From Oegoconia quadripuncta (taxonomy: Eukaryota; Arthropoda; Insecta; Lepidoptera; Autostichidae), in NCBI GenBank assembly GCA_949316235.1, contig OX438758.1, positions 11,007,731 to 11,071,730 of the forward strand: 64,000 bases of DNA, read 5' to 3'. The position numbers and the translations under genes were made by a program. The notes under the pieces were generated by a model that saw nothing but the letters and a program-made list of their open reading frames with translations, had not been told where the DNA came from and made no database searches. This document shows, one piece after another, positions 23,545 through 36,400 of the stretch; the stretch's first letter is position 1, and each line of letters opens with the position of its first letter.

Positions 23545-26082
23545 TCACATTCCTATAGGCGGCACTTGCACGTAGCGATAAATATACAGACGGTAGTCCT
23601 TGCTGGCGAGCACGACTGACCCATCATCCATGAGCGCTACGTCGAAACACTGGGCGTGCTTTACCTTGCTCTCAAGGGCAGATACTAGTTGCCCGTCCTG
23701 GGTGAATATCGTCAAATTGAAGTTATTGTGATTATCAGCGATCAAAATTTCGCCTGCTGCGTTGATGCCGACACCAATTGGGTAATTTGTTACCCCTTCG
23801 CCACCAATCTGGCGCAAATAGATGCCTTCGTAGTTGAACACCTTAACGCAATGCGCACGGTTGTCGCTGATGAATATCTCTTGTTTATCGTTGACAACTA
23901 CTCCATTAGGGAATTCAAGGTGTTTGGAGCAGCCGAATTTTTGTAAAACGTTGCCAACTTGATCAAAAATAATGACGCGCATGACTTTGCATTCAACAAC
24001 AACTATGCGTCCTTTGTTATCAACGGTAACACCTCGAGGATGTTGCAAGATGTTGGCCCCAAATTTGCGAACAAATTGTCCATACTGGTTGTAGATTTGT
24101 ATTTGGTGCGTTGGAGACCGCTCAGTCACGATTATGTCACCCGACGTCCTTACTACAGCCACTCTGTTAGGGTACAAAAGTTGTCCGTCTCGTTTGCCGC
24201 ATTCACCGAATTGAAATTTAAAACGGCCTTCCTTGTCAAATATCTGGATACGGTGATTATTGGTATCGGCAACAATAATGTCGTTTTGAGCATTAACAGC
24301 TACGCCGCTAGGTTCTGTAAATTGGCCTTCCATCACGCCAAACTCGCCGAATTTGCAGTGATAAATCATCTTCTGTCGTTTTATTTGAGATTTAGGTGGG
24401 AAAATGGCAGTAGAAATTAGTTTATTGGTCAAGTCTAAAATGGGATCTGTATGTGCTGCAGCACTGAGCGAGTAAGGGTCAACCGTGGTAGGTGGAAAGA
24501 GGGAGTCACATCCACCATTCGACCATTTCTCATAAGGATTGATGCCGTTCAGATTAATATCTCCAATAGCAGTAGAAAATGGTCCAAGGCTATTGGCACT
24601 ATTAAAACGTTTTGAAATTATATTCGACTCGAACGGTGATGTGGACTGGCTAGTGGGTCCGAGAAGGCCGTTCGTGTAAGGTCGGTCAAGTACTCCGTTA
24701 AGTCCAGTGGGAAGATGAATTCCACCATTCAAACTTCCAGAGCTTCCATTAACGCTGCTACTGCTGGATGATGAGCCTCCGTTCAATAGAGTGCCGTTAG
24801 TAGGACGAGCAATGGGCGGTTGCTTTGTAGGTCCAACATTTGCTTCTGAGCTAGAGCGAACATATCCAAAAGTGTTTCGCACACCAACTTGAATAGCCTG
24901 GTAATTCGAAACGAATTCCAACTCGCAAGCAGTTTGTACGCTCTGTTCTGGGTTTGAGCTCATTAAGGACTGCAGTTTCGTATCTAAAAGCTTTCTGAAC
25001 ATCAGTATTTCGGCTAAGTTTGCACATTTGGTCAATCTCTCGACAAAGTCGCAAGTCTGGTATATTTTGTCAACAGTTTCTTGAGCTTTTTGTCCGACAA
25101 CAGTCAAGGCAATTTGTTTTGTTGAGAATACACTTTCAAGTTCTTTCAGCAACTCTTGCTTACGTTCCTCGAGCATTGAGCGATAAAATTGGAACGTGTC
25201 GTTAATTTCGTTTTGAGCTTTATGATACTGAACTTGCAGTTTACCAGCAGAATGTTCTACGGTTTTGACGACGTGCCTGATTTCAGTAGCACGAGTTTTG
25301 GCTTCGTTTACAGCTTGTTGCATAAGCTCTAACTGCTTAGGTCCAGCGTCAGACAAATGTTCGCAATCGTGAAGAGCCGCTGGATGTTCGATTATTGTAC
25401 ACTCTTTGCACACTGGTACGGAGCATGTGCGACAGAAGTATTTTAGGATATCATTTTTGTGTCTCGGGCAGAAGGCGGTTTTGTCACCACTCGTCGTGAG
25501 CGTCGATCCAAGCATGCCCTTGTCATCTTTCAGCTCTGTGAAAGTCAATACACGATGACCTTCGAAGCAATGCATGAATTGGTGCGCCATGACGCAATTT
25601 GGGCAAAGGAAGTTGGCGCAGTCGACGCAACGCGCCACAGCGTCTGATTCTTTTGACTTGCAGCCGGTACAACGGGCTGATGGCGAGCTAGTCTGGCGAG
25701 CAGACGGTAATAGATCAGCGTCTTGTTCAACAGCGGCAGCTACTACGAGATTTGTCAGCAGACCAGGTACGCCAGTAGGTGGTAACTGACTATCTACACG
25801 ACAAGTGACACACGTTACTTTCTCCGGGTGTGTTTGCTCCCTCTCCAGGCAGGCCCGGCAGAAGGTGTGGAAGCAGTTGAGTACTTTAGGGTCGACGAAA
25901 GTCTCTCGACAGATTGCGCAGATGGTGTCAAGGCCGTCGAACTCACGAAGATCACATACGGCGGAATCGCTCGCAGGGGGCGAGGAGCCGCTCAAAGTTA
26001 AGGGCGATAAGGAGCCACGCTCCAGCGAACCTATGGAATTGGCACCGGGCAGCGACTCAAGGGACGGGGTGCGTGAGGCCAT
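23545..26082 (-). CDS. brat: Brain tumor (Brat) TRIM-NHL translational repressor, main coding exon
   Basis: 845-aa protein in one uninterrupted exon. Order: N-terminus starting MASRTPSLES, which resembles the Drosophila Brat start and fixes the ATG; a C3HC4 RING finger (C55, C58, C70, H72, C75, C78, C91, C94); B-box 1 (about 138-172; C138, C141, C152, C155, C160, C163, H167, H171); B-box 2 (205-238; C205, H208, C217, C220, C225, C228, H233, H238); a coiled coil (about 245-345); a Ser/Gly/Asn-rich linker (about 410-560); and a six-bladed NHL propeller (about 575-842) that I recognise as almost identical to Drosophila Brat. Known role: cytoplasmic repressor of target mRNAs such as hunchback, acting with Pumilio and Nanos; growth suppressor in neuroblast lineages. 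Drosophila Brat lacks the RING, so ubiquitin-ligase activity here is inferred from the zinc ligands only. The frame stays open upstream to a splice acceptor, so extra N-terminal coding sequence is possible but unlikely. Confidence 0.96.
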   Translation of the reverse strand: MASRTPSLESLPGANSIGSLERGSLSPLTLSGSSPPASDSAVCDLREFDGLDTICAICRETFVDPKVLNCFHTFCRACLEREQTHPEKVTCVTCRVDSQLPPTGVPGLLTNLVVAAAVEQDADLLPSARQTSSPSARCTGCKSKESDAVARCVDCANFLCPNCVMAHQFMHCFEGHRVLTFTELKDDKGMLGSTLTTSGDKTAFCPRHKNDILKYFCRTCSVPVCKECTIIEHPAALHDCEHLSDAGPKQLELMQQAVNEAKTRATEIRHVVKTVEHSAGKLQVQYHKAQNEINDTFQFYRSMLEERKQELLKELESVFSTKQIALTVVGQKAQETVDKIYQTCDFVERLTKCANLAEILMFRKLLDTKLQSLMSSNPEQSVQTACELEFVSNYQAIQVGVRNTFGYVRSSSEANVGPTKQPPIARPTNGTLLNGGSSSSSSSVNGSSGSLNGGIHLPTGLNGVLDRPYTNGLLGPTSQSTSPFESNIISKRFNSANSLGPFSTAIGDINLNGINPYEKWSNGGCDSLFPPTTVDPYSLSAAAHTDPILDLTNKLISTAIFPPKSQIKRQKMIYHCKFGEFGVMEGQFTEPSGVAVNAQNDIIVADTNNHRIQIFDKEGRFKFQFGECGKRDGQLLYPNRVAVVRTSGDIIVTERSPTHQIQIYNQYGQFVRKFGANILQHPRGVTVDNKGRIVVVECKVMRVIIFDQVGNVLQKFGCSKHLEFPNGVVVNDKQEIFISDNRAHCVKVFNYEGIYLRQIGGEGVTNYPIGVGINAAGEILIADNHNNFNLTIFTQDGQLVSALESKVKHAQCFDVALMDDGSVVLASKDYRLYIYRYVQVPPIGM

Positions 26083-26125
26083 CTTCAGGAAACCGGCATC
26101 CCTGTAACAAAAGAAACAACATGGT
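26083..26125 (-). other. brat: brat 5' leader end and splice acceptor
   Basis: Read on the minus strand, a pyrimidine-rich tract followed by TTACAG ends at 26102, 20 bases before the brat ATG. The coding exon would therefore start at 26101 with a 19-base leader. This implies at least one upstream, probably non-coding, exon at higher coordinates. I could not locate it. Confidence 0.7.
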
Positions 26126-27920
26126 TAATTTCATAGTTACCTAACGTCCTCGTATAAAATACATACTCTAAAGCGAGTATATAGGTTGGATGGGATAATA
26201 TCGGCCTAAAGAGCGTGAACGGTTTTCATTTTACTGACCCATCTACATATAGATACGGAACAACTATGCCATAAATGTGATAAATAGAAGTGCTTTACTC
26301 AATATTTCCAGAAAATTTATGGCGAAAGAAACGCCGAAAGAAGCGGAATGGAGAACCGAAAACATCAATAATGGCGACGGCGAAGCGGGCCTAAAACTGC
26401 ACACCCGTCTGTGGAATGTTTACAACACAGGACCATGCAGTTCCAGAAAGAGCCAGGTCGTCATAGCAACGCATAGGGCGCATCGTAAGGGGATACTTTG
26501 TGTATTCGAATTAGGGTGAGGGTGGAAATTTATTTTCGACTCCCCCGTGTTTAGCAGTTGTACCTAAGGGGAAATATTTGAGAGGTGAATAGCAGTATTT
26601 TATAGATGGTAGTTTGAAATTATCTTCAACAAAAAGGCAAGGATTTAGACGATGTCAGCCGTAAAACTTTAAAATGAAGTCCAATGTAGCTACTATAGCA
26701 TTCGTGTACTAAATGCTACCCGTCGTCCACGATTATATCACGGTAACAACGTTACTCTACATTGTTTATTAAAAACTTCGATTTGAAAGGACATTTTAAA
26801 AAGAAACTTGCGGAGCCCAGGATCGATTCAAACTACGAACTGTCCTCAATACATCACCCAAAGCCTGTCTAATGCCCGATACGAGTTTGACGGTAGGCCT
26901 GGGAGCCATAGAGGAATTTACGTGATGGACACAAGCTATACATTACAGACGGGTTTAGTCCCATGCGGCAGACACGTCGACTCGATTGCATCGGCAATGC
27001 GCCTGCATACGAAATGACCATGTACAGACGGGCTGTGGGGACGAATGGATCGGAATGTGCACACACCACATGAGCTGTGAAATTACGTATATTGTTCATC
27101 ATTAAAAAGTTCTTTATTACAATACTGAGAAGAAATAAAGGCCTGAGAGAACAATTTATTAACCTGTAAAGTAATATCCATTTGTCTCTAAAATGATTAC
27201 ACTAAAATAAATATTTTCCAAGGGAAATAAGGGATAGCGCAGATGCAAAATGGAAATCGGTAGAATAGGTGTTTGAAGAGCTCATCAAACTTTAGCTAGT
27301 TAAATTTTGCAAAATCAGAGAAAACAAAATCCAAACTTTTACAGGCCAGCTCGTCGTCAATAAGGACCTGAATTTTGTTTACGAATTTCCATCTCGTGTA
27401 GAATAAAAGTTGTTTAATGAGGACTAACAACTGAAGCTGTTTGTTACAATACCAAGGACGAGGTTGCAGATAGAACGTGACTAGAATATTCCGTTGTCTT
27501 CTGTGTACATTACCACTTCGAATTTAATGATTATGTCTACAATTGTATTTAGTCTTCACTTGAGAGCAGGTATTAGCGCTGTTCGCATATCAAACGGAAC
27601 ATTGAACATCACTGAATCAGCAATTTAAATTGCATTGCGTGTGCAGCTTTGGTGCGGTATTCCGACACATATGCCGTAATTAGTGCATCTAAATGTTGTA
27701 CACGGTTAGTCAGCGTTTCAACTTTGGATAGGAATCTAGATTTTGGTTTTGTGACGTGACATTGGCAAGTGTATGGGATGTAATAAAGACACTAAGTTTT
27801 AGAATTGATGAAGGTATTAATACGATAGATATTGTTATAAATTCGCTTACTTTCCAACATGTGAGGGAAGGCAGTTAAGGAAGAACTGCGTCACTATCGT
27901 GGCGAATTGTCATTCAGTTC
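26126..27920. other. Presumed brat 5' intron, no feature seen
   Basis: Upstream of the brat acceptor. No repeat or convincing exon; short ORFs here have no recognisable motif. Confidence 0.45.
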
Positions 27921-27924
27921 ATAT

Positions 27925-28109
27925 CAAAGATATTGTCTACTCCTATCATGGCTGTATCTTTTAAAGATGTTAAGTGTTAACACGTTCACGGACACTGAAC
28001 CAGACACGATAGAAGTTTTATTGTTATTACGTCTATAGGCGTTCAGTCTCCGTCAACGTGTAAACGTCTTTAAGAGATACAGCCATGACAGGAGTAGATA
28101 ATATCTTAG
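27925..28109. repeat. Palindromic element (foldback MITE candidate), ~185 bp
   Basis: Left arm 27925-28000 is inverted at 28038-28109 with a few mismatches and one small gap; the loop is about 37 bp. Shared blocks include TCATGGCTGTATCT and CTGAAC. It lies in the presumed brat 5' intron. Confidence 0.75.
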
Positions 28110-30139
28110 CCTCGAATAACAATGAATATCAAATTTCCTATAGATAATATATAAAAATATTTCAAAAAACAAGCTTTCCCACTTCAACAAAACCATTTTA
28201 TTTCAACTATACCACAATTTTCCAACGTATCAAATATAGTATGATAGAAATATCGAACCAGATCTTAACAACAAATACCTCTCTACTTTAAGCTTGTAAA
28301 CAGGAATTGGTAAATTTGTAACGGAAACCCAATTTAAGTTGCTCTTTTGTACCGAAATCATGGCCCTTGCTGTACAATAGTTGAAAATTGTATGGTATTG
28401 TGCGGACAAATCCCCAGGTAAGGTGCTCCTTTGGTTACGGATAACAAGCTTCTAGATCCGCATTTGGCATCAGGGATGGAGTAAAGCATTAAACGATTTA
28501 ACATTACGTTCTTGCAATAAAAAAAAGTTTTGCTTAGTGAATCTTAAAGTAGTACTATCCCATTTTTATCATTACACGTAGAAGGAGTTAACACTACTTT
28601 AAAATATAGTAGTAATAGGTTAGAGAAGTATCCAGAATTAATACGTATATTATTATGGAATATAAGTACTGCAATGGAAATCCATATTGTTCGAACTTCA
28701 AACAACGGTATTTACTTATGCTAAATACTTTATACTTTATTACTAGATGCTAATTGGATAAATTATGTTTAGAAGGTGTTCAAAGGAAATTTAATAGCCC
28801 ATACGTCGCCACGTTAAGTACAATAACTTTTAAGACCCATTTATTGAACAAACGTATATTTTAATAAGCATTTGTAGTACGATAAACGCTATTAAATAGA
28901 ATTCTTCCGTGAAGGAACAAAAGACTTTTATAGACATTTGTTCTATGCTAAGGCAATCGATATGATATACACAGGCAAAACATTAGTTTATACGTAAATG
29001 TCAACATATTTCAAACTCCACAATATTTGAACGCGTCTAACCTAACGTAAAATAATTCGGTTCACCGATTTTGAATGTTTACTAAAATTCCTTTAATCAA
29101 CCACTTCGCCAACCACTCAATTTTCCGGGGATGGAAATTAACAAAGGCGACTTTTCATAGCGGAAAATTGAATGATTCCGTATACGTGGACCGCTCACCA
29201 GTGTTTGATGTAGGGCCAATGAAACAAGTAGACGATGCTTTATAGGCAATGTTCAAACGAGCAAGAGCTAATATTGTGGGGCCATTTGAATAATGACGAC
29301 TGGCGTGGTAAAAGGAAGAAATCAGTGTGTAGGGCAGATCTAGCGCCATGTGGACTCTCAGATAAGGATGTTCCAGAGACACTATAACAAAACATAAAAC
29401 ATATTTGATGTGACAGTCCAAACAACATTAGGAGGGTTGCGCATAAAGATCTTATAGTGAACAATGCTCAAAATCAACCTGCTTTTTCAACCAGTAACAA
29501 AAATGACGACGATGGTAATAAAAAACAAGAAAAAATAGATAAAACTCTATCTATCGTCGTTACCTAAGAGAAGCTAGAAGAAAAAAGCGCTTCACACTAT
29601 TCACATTTTAACAAAGGATTTTATCAAAAGATACTATTATTTTGCAGTAATGCCACGACGAATATTTCTAGCCACACTACATCTTTGTCCGGAACCACCG
29701 TTGCTCTGTCGGGTCCCCATTAATTGCGATTGGGTCGAAGCAGATTACCGAACCCCAAAAGGTTCCCTGAACTGTTGTAAATCACCACTGCTGTTACAGA
29801 AAAATGAACCAGTACGCCTTCAGGATAGAGGACAGAATCAGTTGCAGGCAGAGCGGACAATTGAAACATAAGGGCAGTCAGAGCTGTGGTCAGGTTCGTA
29901 TAAAGGTGGAGTTAGACCATTATTTCAGGGTAACATGTACTAATTTCGGTACATTATTTATTACTAACAAGAAGTAATTCCTAACTATAGCTGCAACTAA
30001 GGGTTTCCGCGGCTTACAACTACGGACTTCGCCCTCTTTTTCTTTGCTATTTTAGTATTCACATCAACTTTACAAGTCCACTGCTGGGTTTATACTTTTC
30101 CCCGGCTCCTTTCAATAGCTTTTTTTATAAAAAGGGATT
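28110..30139. other. Unique-looking non-coding DNA
   Basis: No repeat family from elsewhere in the window and no supported ORF. Confidence 0.45.
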
Positions 30140-30230
30140 TGCTCTAACCATAAATATTCTTTATTGCACCAAAATATGATAATAACAGAGTACAAACAAT
30201 AGGTCACGTACAAACCATTATATTATATAT
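30140..30230 (-). repeat. LINE-like 3' tail, inverted copy
   Basis: Inverted match to 1825-1890 (CTTTATTGCACCAAAATATGA and ACAGAGTACAAACAATAGG). Confidence 0.65.
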
Positions 30231-30239
30231 AAATAAAGA

Positions 30240-30322
30240 TACCCCCAAATAAGATGAGGTTTCTGGGTCACTTAACATCAGGTGTGATTGAGGCGTAGTG
30301 CATAAAAAAATAAAATAAAAAA
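30240..30322 (+). mobile_element. SINE family A, 3' fragment
   Basis: CCCCCAAATAAGATGAGG to the A tail, with an internal deletion. Abuts the LINE-like tail at 30140-30230. Confidence 0.75.
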
Positions 30323-31619
30323 GAAAAACATATAATCTAGAATTCTGTTGTAGATATAGAATTAAGTGACAAGCTAGCCGAGGATAAATAACTTACTTTG
30401 GTTGTTGATTATGCCATCTTTTGTCTTCAAACAAAATAATACTAGATCCTAGGGCTTATACTCGTAGCTTATAGAAACACCGGTCTAACGATATCTCTTA
30501 TATTAAAATGCGTCAATGAGGTGCAGGATGACCCATTCATATACTATATACACCTGAAATACATTACCCTGTTTCTGTCGAAGTCAAATAAAAAAATAAT
30601 ACCTCAAAACTAAAAGCATCCGGATTGTTTTATTTACTTTCCAATTAACCCTGTATTGACTACACCGACAAAGGAAGTGTTTATCGAAACTTGTGTAAGC
30701 AAAGCCGCTGCTAAAGATAGTTTTGTAATAAATTATGCTATTTTTAAGCGGCTACTTTCGCTGCAGGAGAAACTAAATCAAGCCAAAAAAGGTTCGTCCA
30801 CATTAACCCACGTGCAGACAAATTTACTGACTTATCTACTAGGAACACTTCATCTTTCACTTCAACCTTCCGGGAAACCACATTACGACCTTTCTACTTT
30901 TATTGTAGGTATATACCCGTATCAGTTTCATGTAAGTATACCAACATTATTTTTACTAAGCTAAGATCGTTGGAATGTTCCAACAAAAATCCAATTCATA
31001 ACACTTTCTTGTAGACTGTATAATCAATATTTGTATTAAATAATTGATTGACTGACCTGCATTCGATATGAATTAACGTAGTCAACTGACATAACTGTTT
31101 ATAAGCTTGGCGAATAAAATTTATGCACGTATATTTGCTGACTAAATTATATGGAACTGTTACATCATGAAAATCGCATAAAAATTGAATTGTGTAGGTA
31201 GTAGTTACTGTCTTTGGCTTAGAGAATTGGAGATAACAAAGCTGTGAAATTTACCTACACAATATATTTACCTAGACAATACATTTCACTTTGAGAGGAA
31301 CGGGCATTCGTGAACGAGCAATTAACTGTATCCATTTTACTTGACTTGTATTCCTATATATTGCACAGTAGTGAATGCTAAATCTGTTTGTCATGTCTAA
31401 TAACTTTTACAGAAGTTTCTGCGAATTTCCATTTTTTTTACAAAGCTTTTATTTAGGTTGCAATGTTCGTATGATCTGAAGATGGAGCCAGAAGATTGCT
31501 ACTAGAATTGATGGACTTTTAAGTTACTCGTCCTGCCTTTACGTATAGTTGTTTAATATTTAAATACTTCATAATTATCCACAATCTGTGTTGTTCATAA
31601 TTATCACAAGTGCTGTCTG
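30323..31619. other. Unique-looking non-coding DNA
   Basis: A 102-codon open frame at 30656-30964 has no recognisable motif and is not called. Nothing else seen. Confidence 0.4.
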
Positions 31620-31892
31620 ATAGATAAATAAATATCTTTGCACATACACACAGCGTCATCTAGGTCCACAGTAAGCATCTAGGCTTGTGTTATGGATACC
31701 AGATGGTTGATAAACTACATAAATACATTTTTTTGTAAATAAATACATATATCAATGAAAAACATCCATAACTCGTGAACACATGTCTGTATTCATCATA
31801 CAAACATATGCCCCTAGCGGGATTCGAATCCGCGACGTTTTGGAGTAATGGTCACAGTTACTAACCACTACACTAAACAGTTGTTAAATTAA
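31620..31892 (-). mobile_element. SINE family B, full length, inverted
   Basis: The minus strand has the head at 31892 with A and B boxes, the body with ACATGTGTTCACGAGTTATGG, and the tail ending in GCTGTGTGTATGTGCAAAG then ATTTATTTAT at 31620. Confidence 0.87.
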
Positions 31893-31990
31893 GATAGGTG
31901 GACAAAGTACATTAATAAGTCCATCTCTGACTCGCGATAATGACAAACGATACCATTATACCTAAGCGAGGAAAATAGTTATATTGATAT

Positions 31991-32102
31991 CCCAGTGTTG
32001 CCAAGCGTGCATTATTCACAACGGCCGACACTCTTGTAAACGTTAACATTCATGAGAACATGTCGGACAGAGCGCATATTTTTCACGGCTGGCAACATCG
32101 CT
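31991..32102. repeat. Palindromic element, ~110 bp
   Basis: 31991-32032 and 32061-32102 are imperfect inverted copies. TGTTGCCA and GGCCGACA on the left pair with TGGCAACA and TGTCGGAC on the right. Confidence 0.6.
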
Positions 32103-32544
32103 ACAGTTATGACGTCACGTTTTAACTTAATGTACAGCGGAAGCAGGGCTTTTTCCGTATGTAAACAGAACAATGTTTAAGTTATTATAGACATTTCTCT
32201 GGAAGAATTATTCGCGGCTTTTTTATTATTATTAAAGCATATTTGTCTTGTTAAAGCTTACAAATGTGGGTATTTAATCTCTTTCCCTAAGAATAACGTT
32301 TTTGAATATCATTGTTTTTACCTTATGGTTTCCGTATAAACAAAATTTGATTTGTCAAAATGTAGAGTGGGTAACCATATCAACCGGTCCGACGTTAATG
32401 TCAGTTAATGTATGGCTTGCTTTAATGTGACGTAATGTTTGTTGTTTGACCAATATCAGTACAGTTGGTAAGAAAAGTTCTGAAAAGTAATTTTATGATG
32501 AATGATGAACTTTAACATAAACTTAAGATGAGATTATGGATGTA

Positions 32545-33245
32545 AATCGGTAAAATTACCCCGTTAAAATACGGTAATATTCGGTATGAAACGTATTAAA
32601 CTACTACTGAAAAATATCGCGTTCCCGCAGGAAAATGCGCCGGCATCATTGTTTTCACTTCATAAAAGTTCAGGGTCCATGCAACAGATGGCGCTAAGAT
32701 TTCGTGCTAAAATTTTCACAAACAAAGTAGTTTTCGAATAAACATTATGATTACTCATGCGCGTGTAGTCTGCCTGACAAAACCAAGTAAACTGAACGTC
32801 GCTTGCTCAGTCGCCCACTGTACTAATCGGCAACAAACTTCAAACTTCAAGCATTTATTTCAACGTAAGATACATGATATCATTTGTTGAATGCCAATTT
32901 AAATCTACTGGAAATAAAAAAAGTTTTTTGCATTTATCTGTCAGTCGGTATGTGCAAGCTACTACCACTTCGGAAAGGGAATTGATCTGTGGGAAAAGAA
33001 GCGGCGAAAGAAACCCACAGGACCATTGTTGTTCTTTTTTTTTTTAAATAAAGTATATAACTAATACAATTTTATAATTTTGGGGAGCTGTCGAAGTACA
33101 TCAACGCCGCATTATGATTTAGCAACTATACACGCGCTGGTTTTAAAACAAATTAAAATTTTTAAGCGTCATACATAAGTCGCCGGTAATTTTACGGTAA
33201 TTTATATAAATGACCGTAAAATACCCGTATTTTACCGGTATTTTC
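32545..33245. repeat. Paired ACCGTAAAATAC-rich palindromes (possible DNA-transposon remnant)
   Basis: 32546-32590 (CGGTAAAATTACCCCG, ATACGGTAATATTCGG) and 33182-33243 (CGGTAATTTTACGG, CCGTATTTTACCGGTATTTTCG) are related and partly inverted, about 600 bp apart. They could be ends of a hAT-like non-autonomous element. Target duplication not found. Confidence 0.35.
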
Positions 33246-33299
33246 GTTAAAGATACATAATTTTGTATCACTAGTTGAGATACAGCAAACTGAGTGACT

Positions 33300-33445
33300 T
33301 ACTAAACTATCAACGCAAATCCCAAACGCTTAGACTGAAATTGATAAAATTTGGCAGGTTCACTTATTGGCACACTAAGTTTTAAATTTGCCAAGGAAAT
33401 GGAAAAACGGGATCAGCACGGGTAAAATCGCGGGGCATAATCTAG
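33300..33445 (+). mobile_element. Possible Helitron 3' half
   Basis: Ends CACGGGTAAAATCGCGGGGC, then a CTAG at 33442-33445 followed by T. The upstream TTGATAAAATTTGGCAGG resembles the inner part of these elements. Confidence 0.5.
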
Positions 33446-36400
33446 TTTTATAATAAGAACAAAATTTTGTTTACAAACAAAATGAGAACCCAATTTGAAT
33501 GGATAAGGATTTTGTCCGACCGATATTAAGTCGAGCTCCAAAGTCACGCGCAAAAACTTTGTCAGGCTCTACATTATCTATATTTAATGAAAACTTCCCA
33601 AATAATTCCGCCAAGGCATAAACTGAGCTTAATTTTTTACAAGAACTCCCCCAAAATTCTCGTCGGAAGACTACAAAATATTCTAAAGGCGCTGCTTTAA
33701 TCTTTAATATTGAATGACAAAATATAAAACTTGTTCAATAAACCAGGGAATGCAAATCCCGCGTCCTTTTATAAATAAATAATGTATGAGACGAGTATGG
33801 ATGGGGATCCATATCCATTGACAGTACGTTTTACGTACAAAATATTACAGATTTTAGTATGCGAAAATAAAATGTACTGCTATATGTTGCTGGTATGTGT
33901 ATGGGGGTTGGGTTATATCAGTTATTATACAGAAGATTACTCTCAATGAGAAGAGGCTGCCCCCTATACTTATAAGTAATTGAAAATAATTGTATGTTAC
34001 ACATCAAAACTAAACTTACAAATGAATACAACATTAGAGTAATCAAGTAATCAATCAAGTATACAAGTAATCAACACAAAGATTCCAAAACTTATTTCAC
34101 CATATCAACTACAGGACGTTCACTGCGGAGCATAGGCTTTCCCCATAGATTTTCAGAGCGATCGGTTTTCTATCTATGTGAGACAGAAAAAATGCTTAAG
34201 AACCCTATCATAAGGGGACCAGAATGCTGGTAGCATTATCTCGTTGAATGACAGTATTGAAGCATTGGCCAAGGTAAACCATGGTTTATAACCGCCGGAC
34301 ACCTAATAAGCAACATAAAAATTATTTTTGCAGTACCATCAACGTAAAGCAAAAGCTATAATGCTTATTGGGTAGGGCCATTTTATCAAACGCAAAACGC
34401 AAGTGAATGCACGATGTGATGCGAGACATGTATCTTAATGTAAATCTCAGCATAAAATCTACCACTCAGCAAATTCAGCGCTTACCGCTGAACTGTAAAG
34501 CGCTTTCGAGTGACGTCCCAAAAGCCCGTTCATTAACAATTTCGCACAAGTAATATTAATTACAGCTTAAAGACAATTATTTTGGCGGCAGTAAGGCGAT
34601 TACGCTGAGAGCGATAACGTCACGCGGCGTCATAAATTGCCTTCATCAAAATTCTGAGACGATTCTAAATTTGAAATTGAAGGTAATGAATGCGAGCCAG
34701 CCTGCAAATCGAATTCGAAATACACGTTAGTAGCGTTAAGGCGTAATATAAATATAATTACTGGAAATTGCTACAAGTGATAGATGAGCCCCAATAAGTA
34801 ACTCTAAAGAAAATGTTTAATAAAATTTTGTGAAATGATAAAGACGGCATAGATTTATCGTTTGAATAAGTAAACAAAAGAGATGAAAAGAAGACGCTAC
34901 TACCAAAGTTTTGTAAAGATGCAAAGTAGCAAACCATTGCCAGTAGGCCAACAAAAAGACTGGAGAAAACCTAAGTTGGTATGTATGTTTATACATACCT
35001 ATTTATACATAACCTATATGATACATAACCTATTGTATAGAACTTCTGAACAATATTAAGACAGTAACCAGAGCCGAGAAACAATGAACCAGAATCTCAC
35101 TAGAAACCATTCCATTCAAAAAGGTCGTCTTGTAATACATCTGTATTTATTCCCAAGTGAGCTTTATTCGAATGTTATATACAATAGCAGGAATATTTAG
35201 TTAGATTTAGTTGATTCAACTCAGGATTCAGTAGACAAATACTCTTAATTGGATAACGAACGTTCGAATTAGAATTTTCGAGAACGTTTCATAGGAAACT
35301 ACGCAATCCGAACCGCAGTTGACAGGGTTTGATATTAATGAGGCGCAATTAAGCCTTAGGTAGATGGGTCGGAAGAGCTCTATAAATAAAGTATAGGGGT
35401 AGATATACAACTTACAGAATTCCTTCTATCTAAATTAGATTGTCAGAAAATAGGTTGATCCATGAAGCTAAATTTAGAGGAAAGTTAGCCGCAACACTTT
35501 ATTTTAGGTCTATCCTTCTTCGACCTTCAAATAAAATCGATCAAAACTGTAACTTATGCAAAAAGGAAAAGTGCAAGCGAGTTGGAGGGATTATTCCTTG
35601 AGGTATCCATTCTTCCAGCATCCGATATTAGGACTCAATCAAGGGATTATCCGCGCCGCAAGGAGGGCCGGCCCCCTAATACAGCCAAAAGTAAAGCTCT
35701 TTTCCTATTTCTTTCGTAACATCTATGTACTGATATTATAGTTAATTCTAACTTGCATCTGCATAGAGGTGCGCTGACCACTCTGTTATTTGATGGTCCA
35801 ATATCAACACATCCGGTTACTTACCTGAAAGAAAAACATAAGCAAATTAGCATAAAATATGAATAAAAATTTCATTGCAGATTAAAAAATATTTTATCTT
35901 AAACTCGTAAAACAGCATTAAAAATACTTCCGGGAGGATATCAAAATTAAAGAGAAATACGTATTTAATTAGAATAAAGCTGTAACCTTGTTTTAACTTT
36001 TATTTTATACGCTTAATTTAAGGCTCAATAATGGAAAAGGGACCCCTGTAAAAGAAAGAACTTGGAACATGAATGCTGCAGTATAAATAGGAGAGGTTTT
36101 CGTAAAATTTTAGACCATTCAAATTATGACATTATACTTGTAAGCGGTGACATGCCCTCCATACAGGCAGAAAGGCAGTGCCTTCCCTAAAAATTATAAG
36201 CTTTCCTCGAAATGCATTGAGAAGACAGCTGATACATACTGATATGAACAGAAAATATTCTAAACAGTTGCGAAAATTGCTCAAAGAGTAAGTTATAAAG
36301 TTGTATTTTTTCTCATTTAATAGCAAATTTTGTCATTCTGCCTACTGTGACAAACTACTGGTAACCATAATATTTTCGTTATTGTTATGTGATCAAATAA

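Noticed and set aside
23959..24420. 153-codon plus-strand open frame
   Set aside because: It is antisense to the brat NHL-coding region; the minus-strand frame fully explains it.
30656..30964. 102-codon open frame with a possible splice donor (GTAAGTA)
   Set aside because: No ATG start, no recognisable domain, and no partner exon found.
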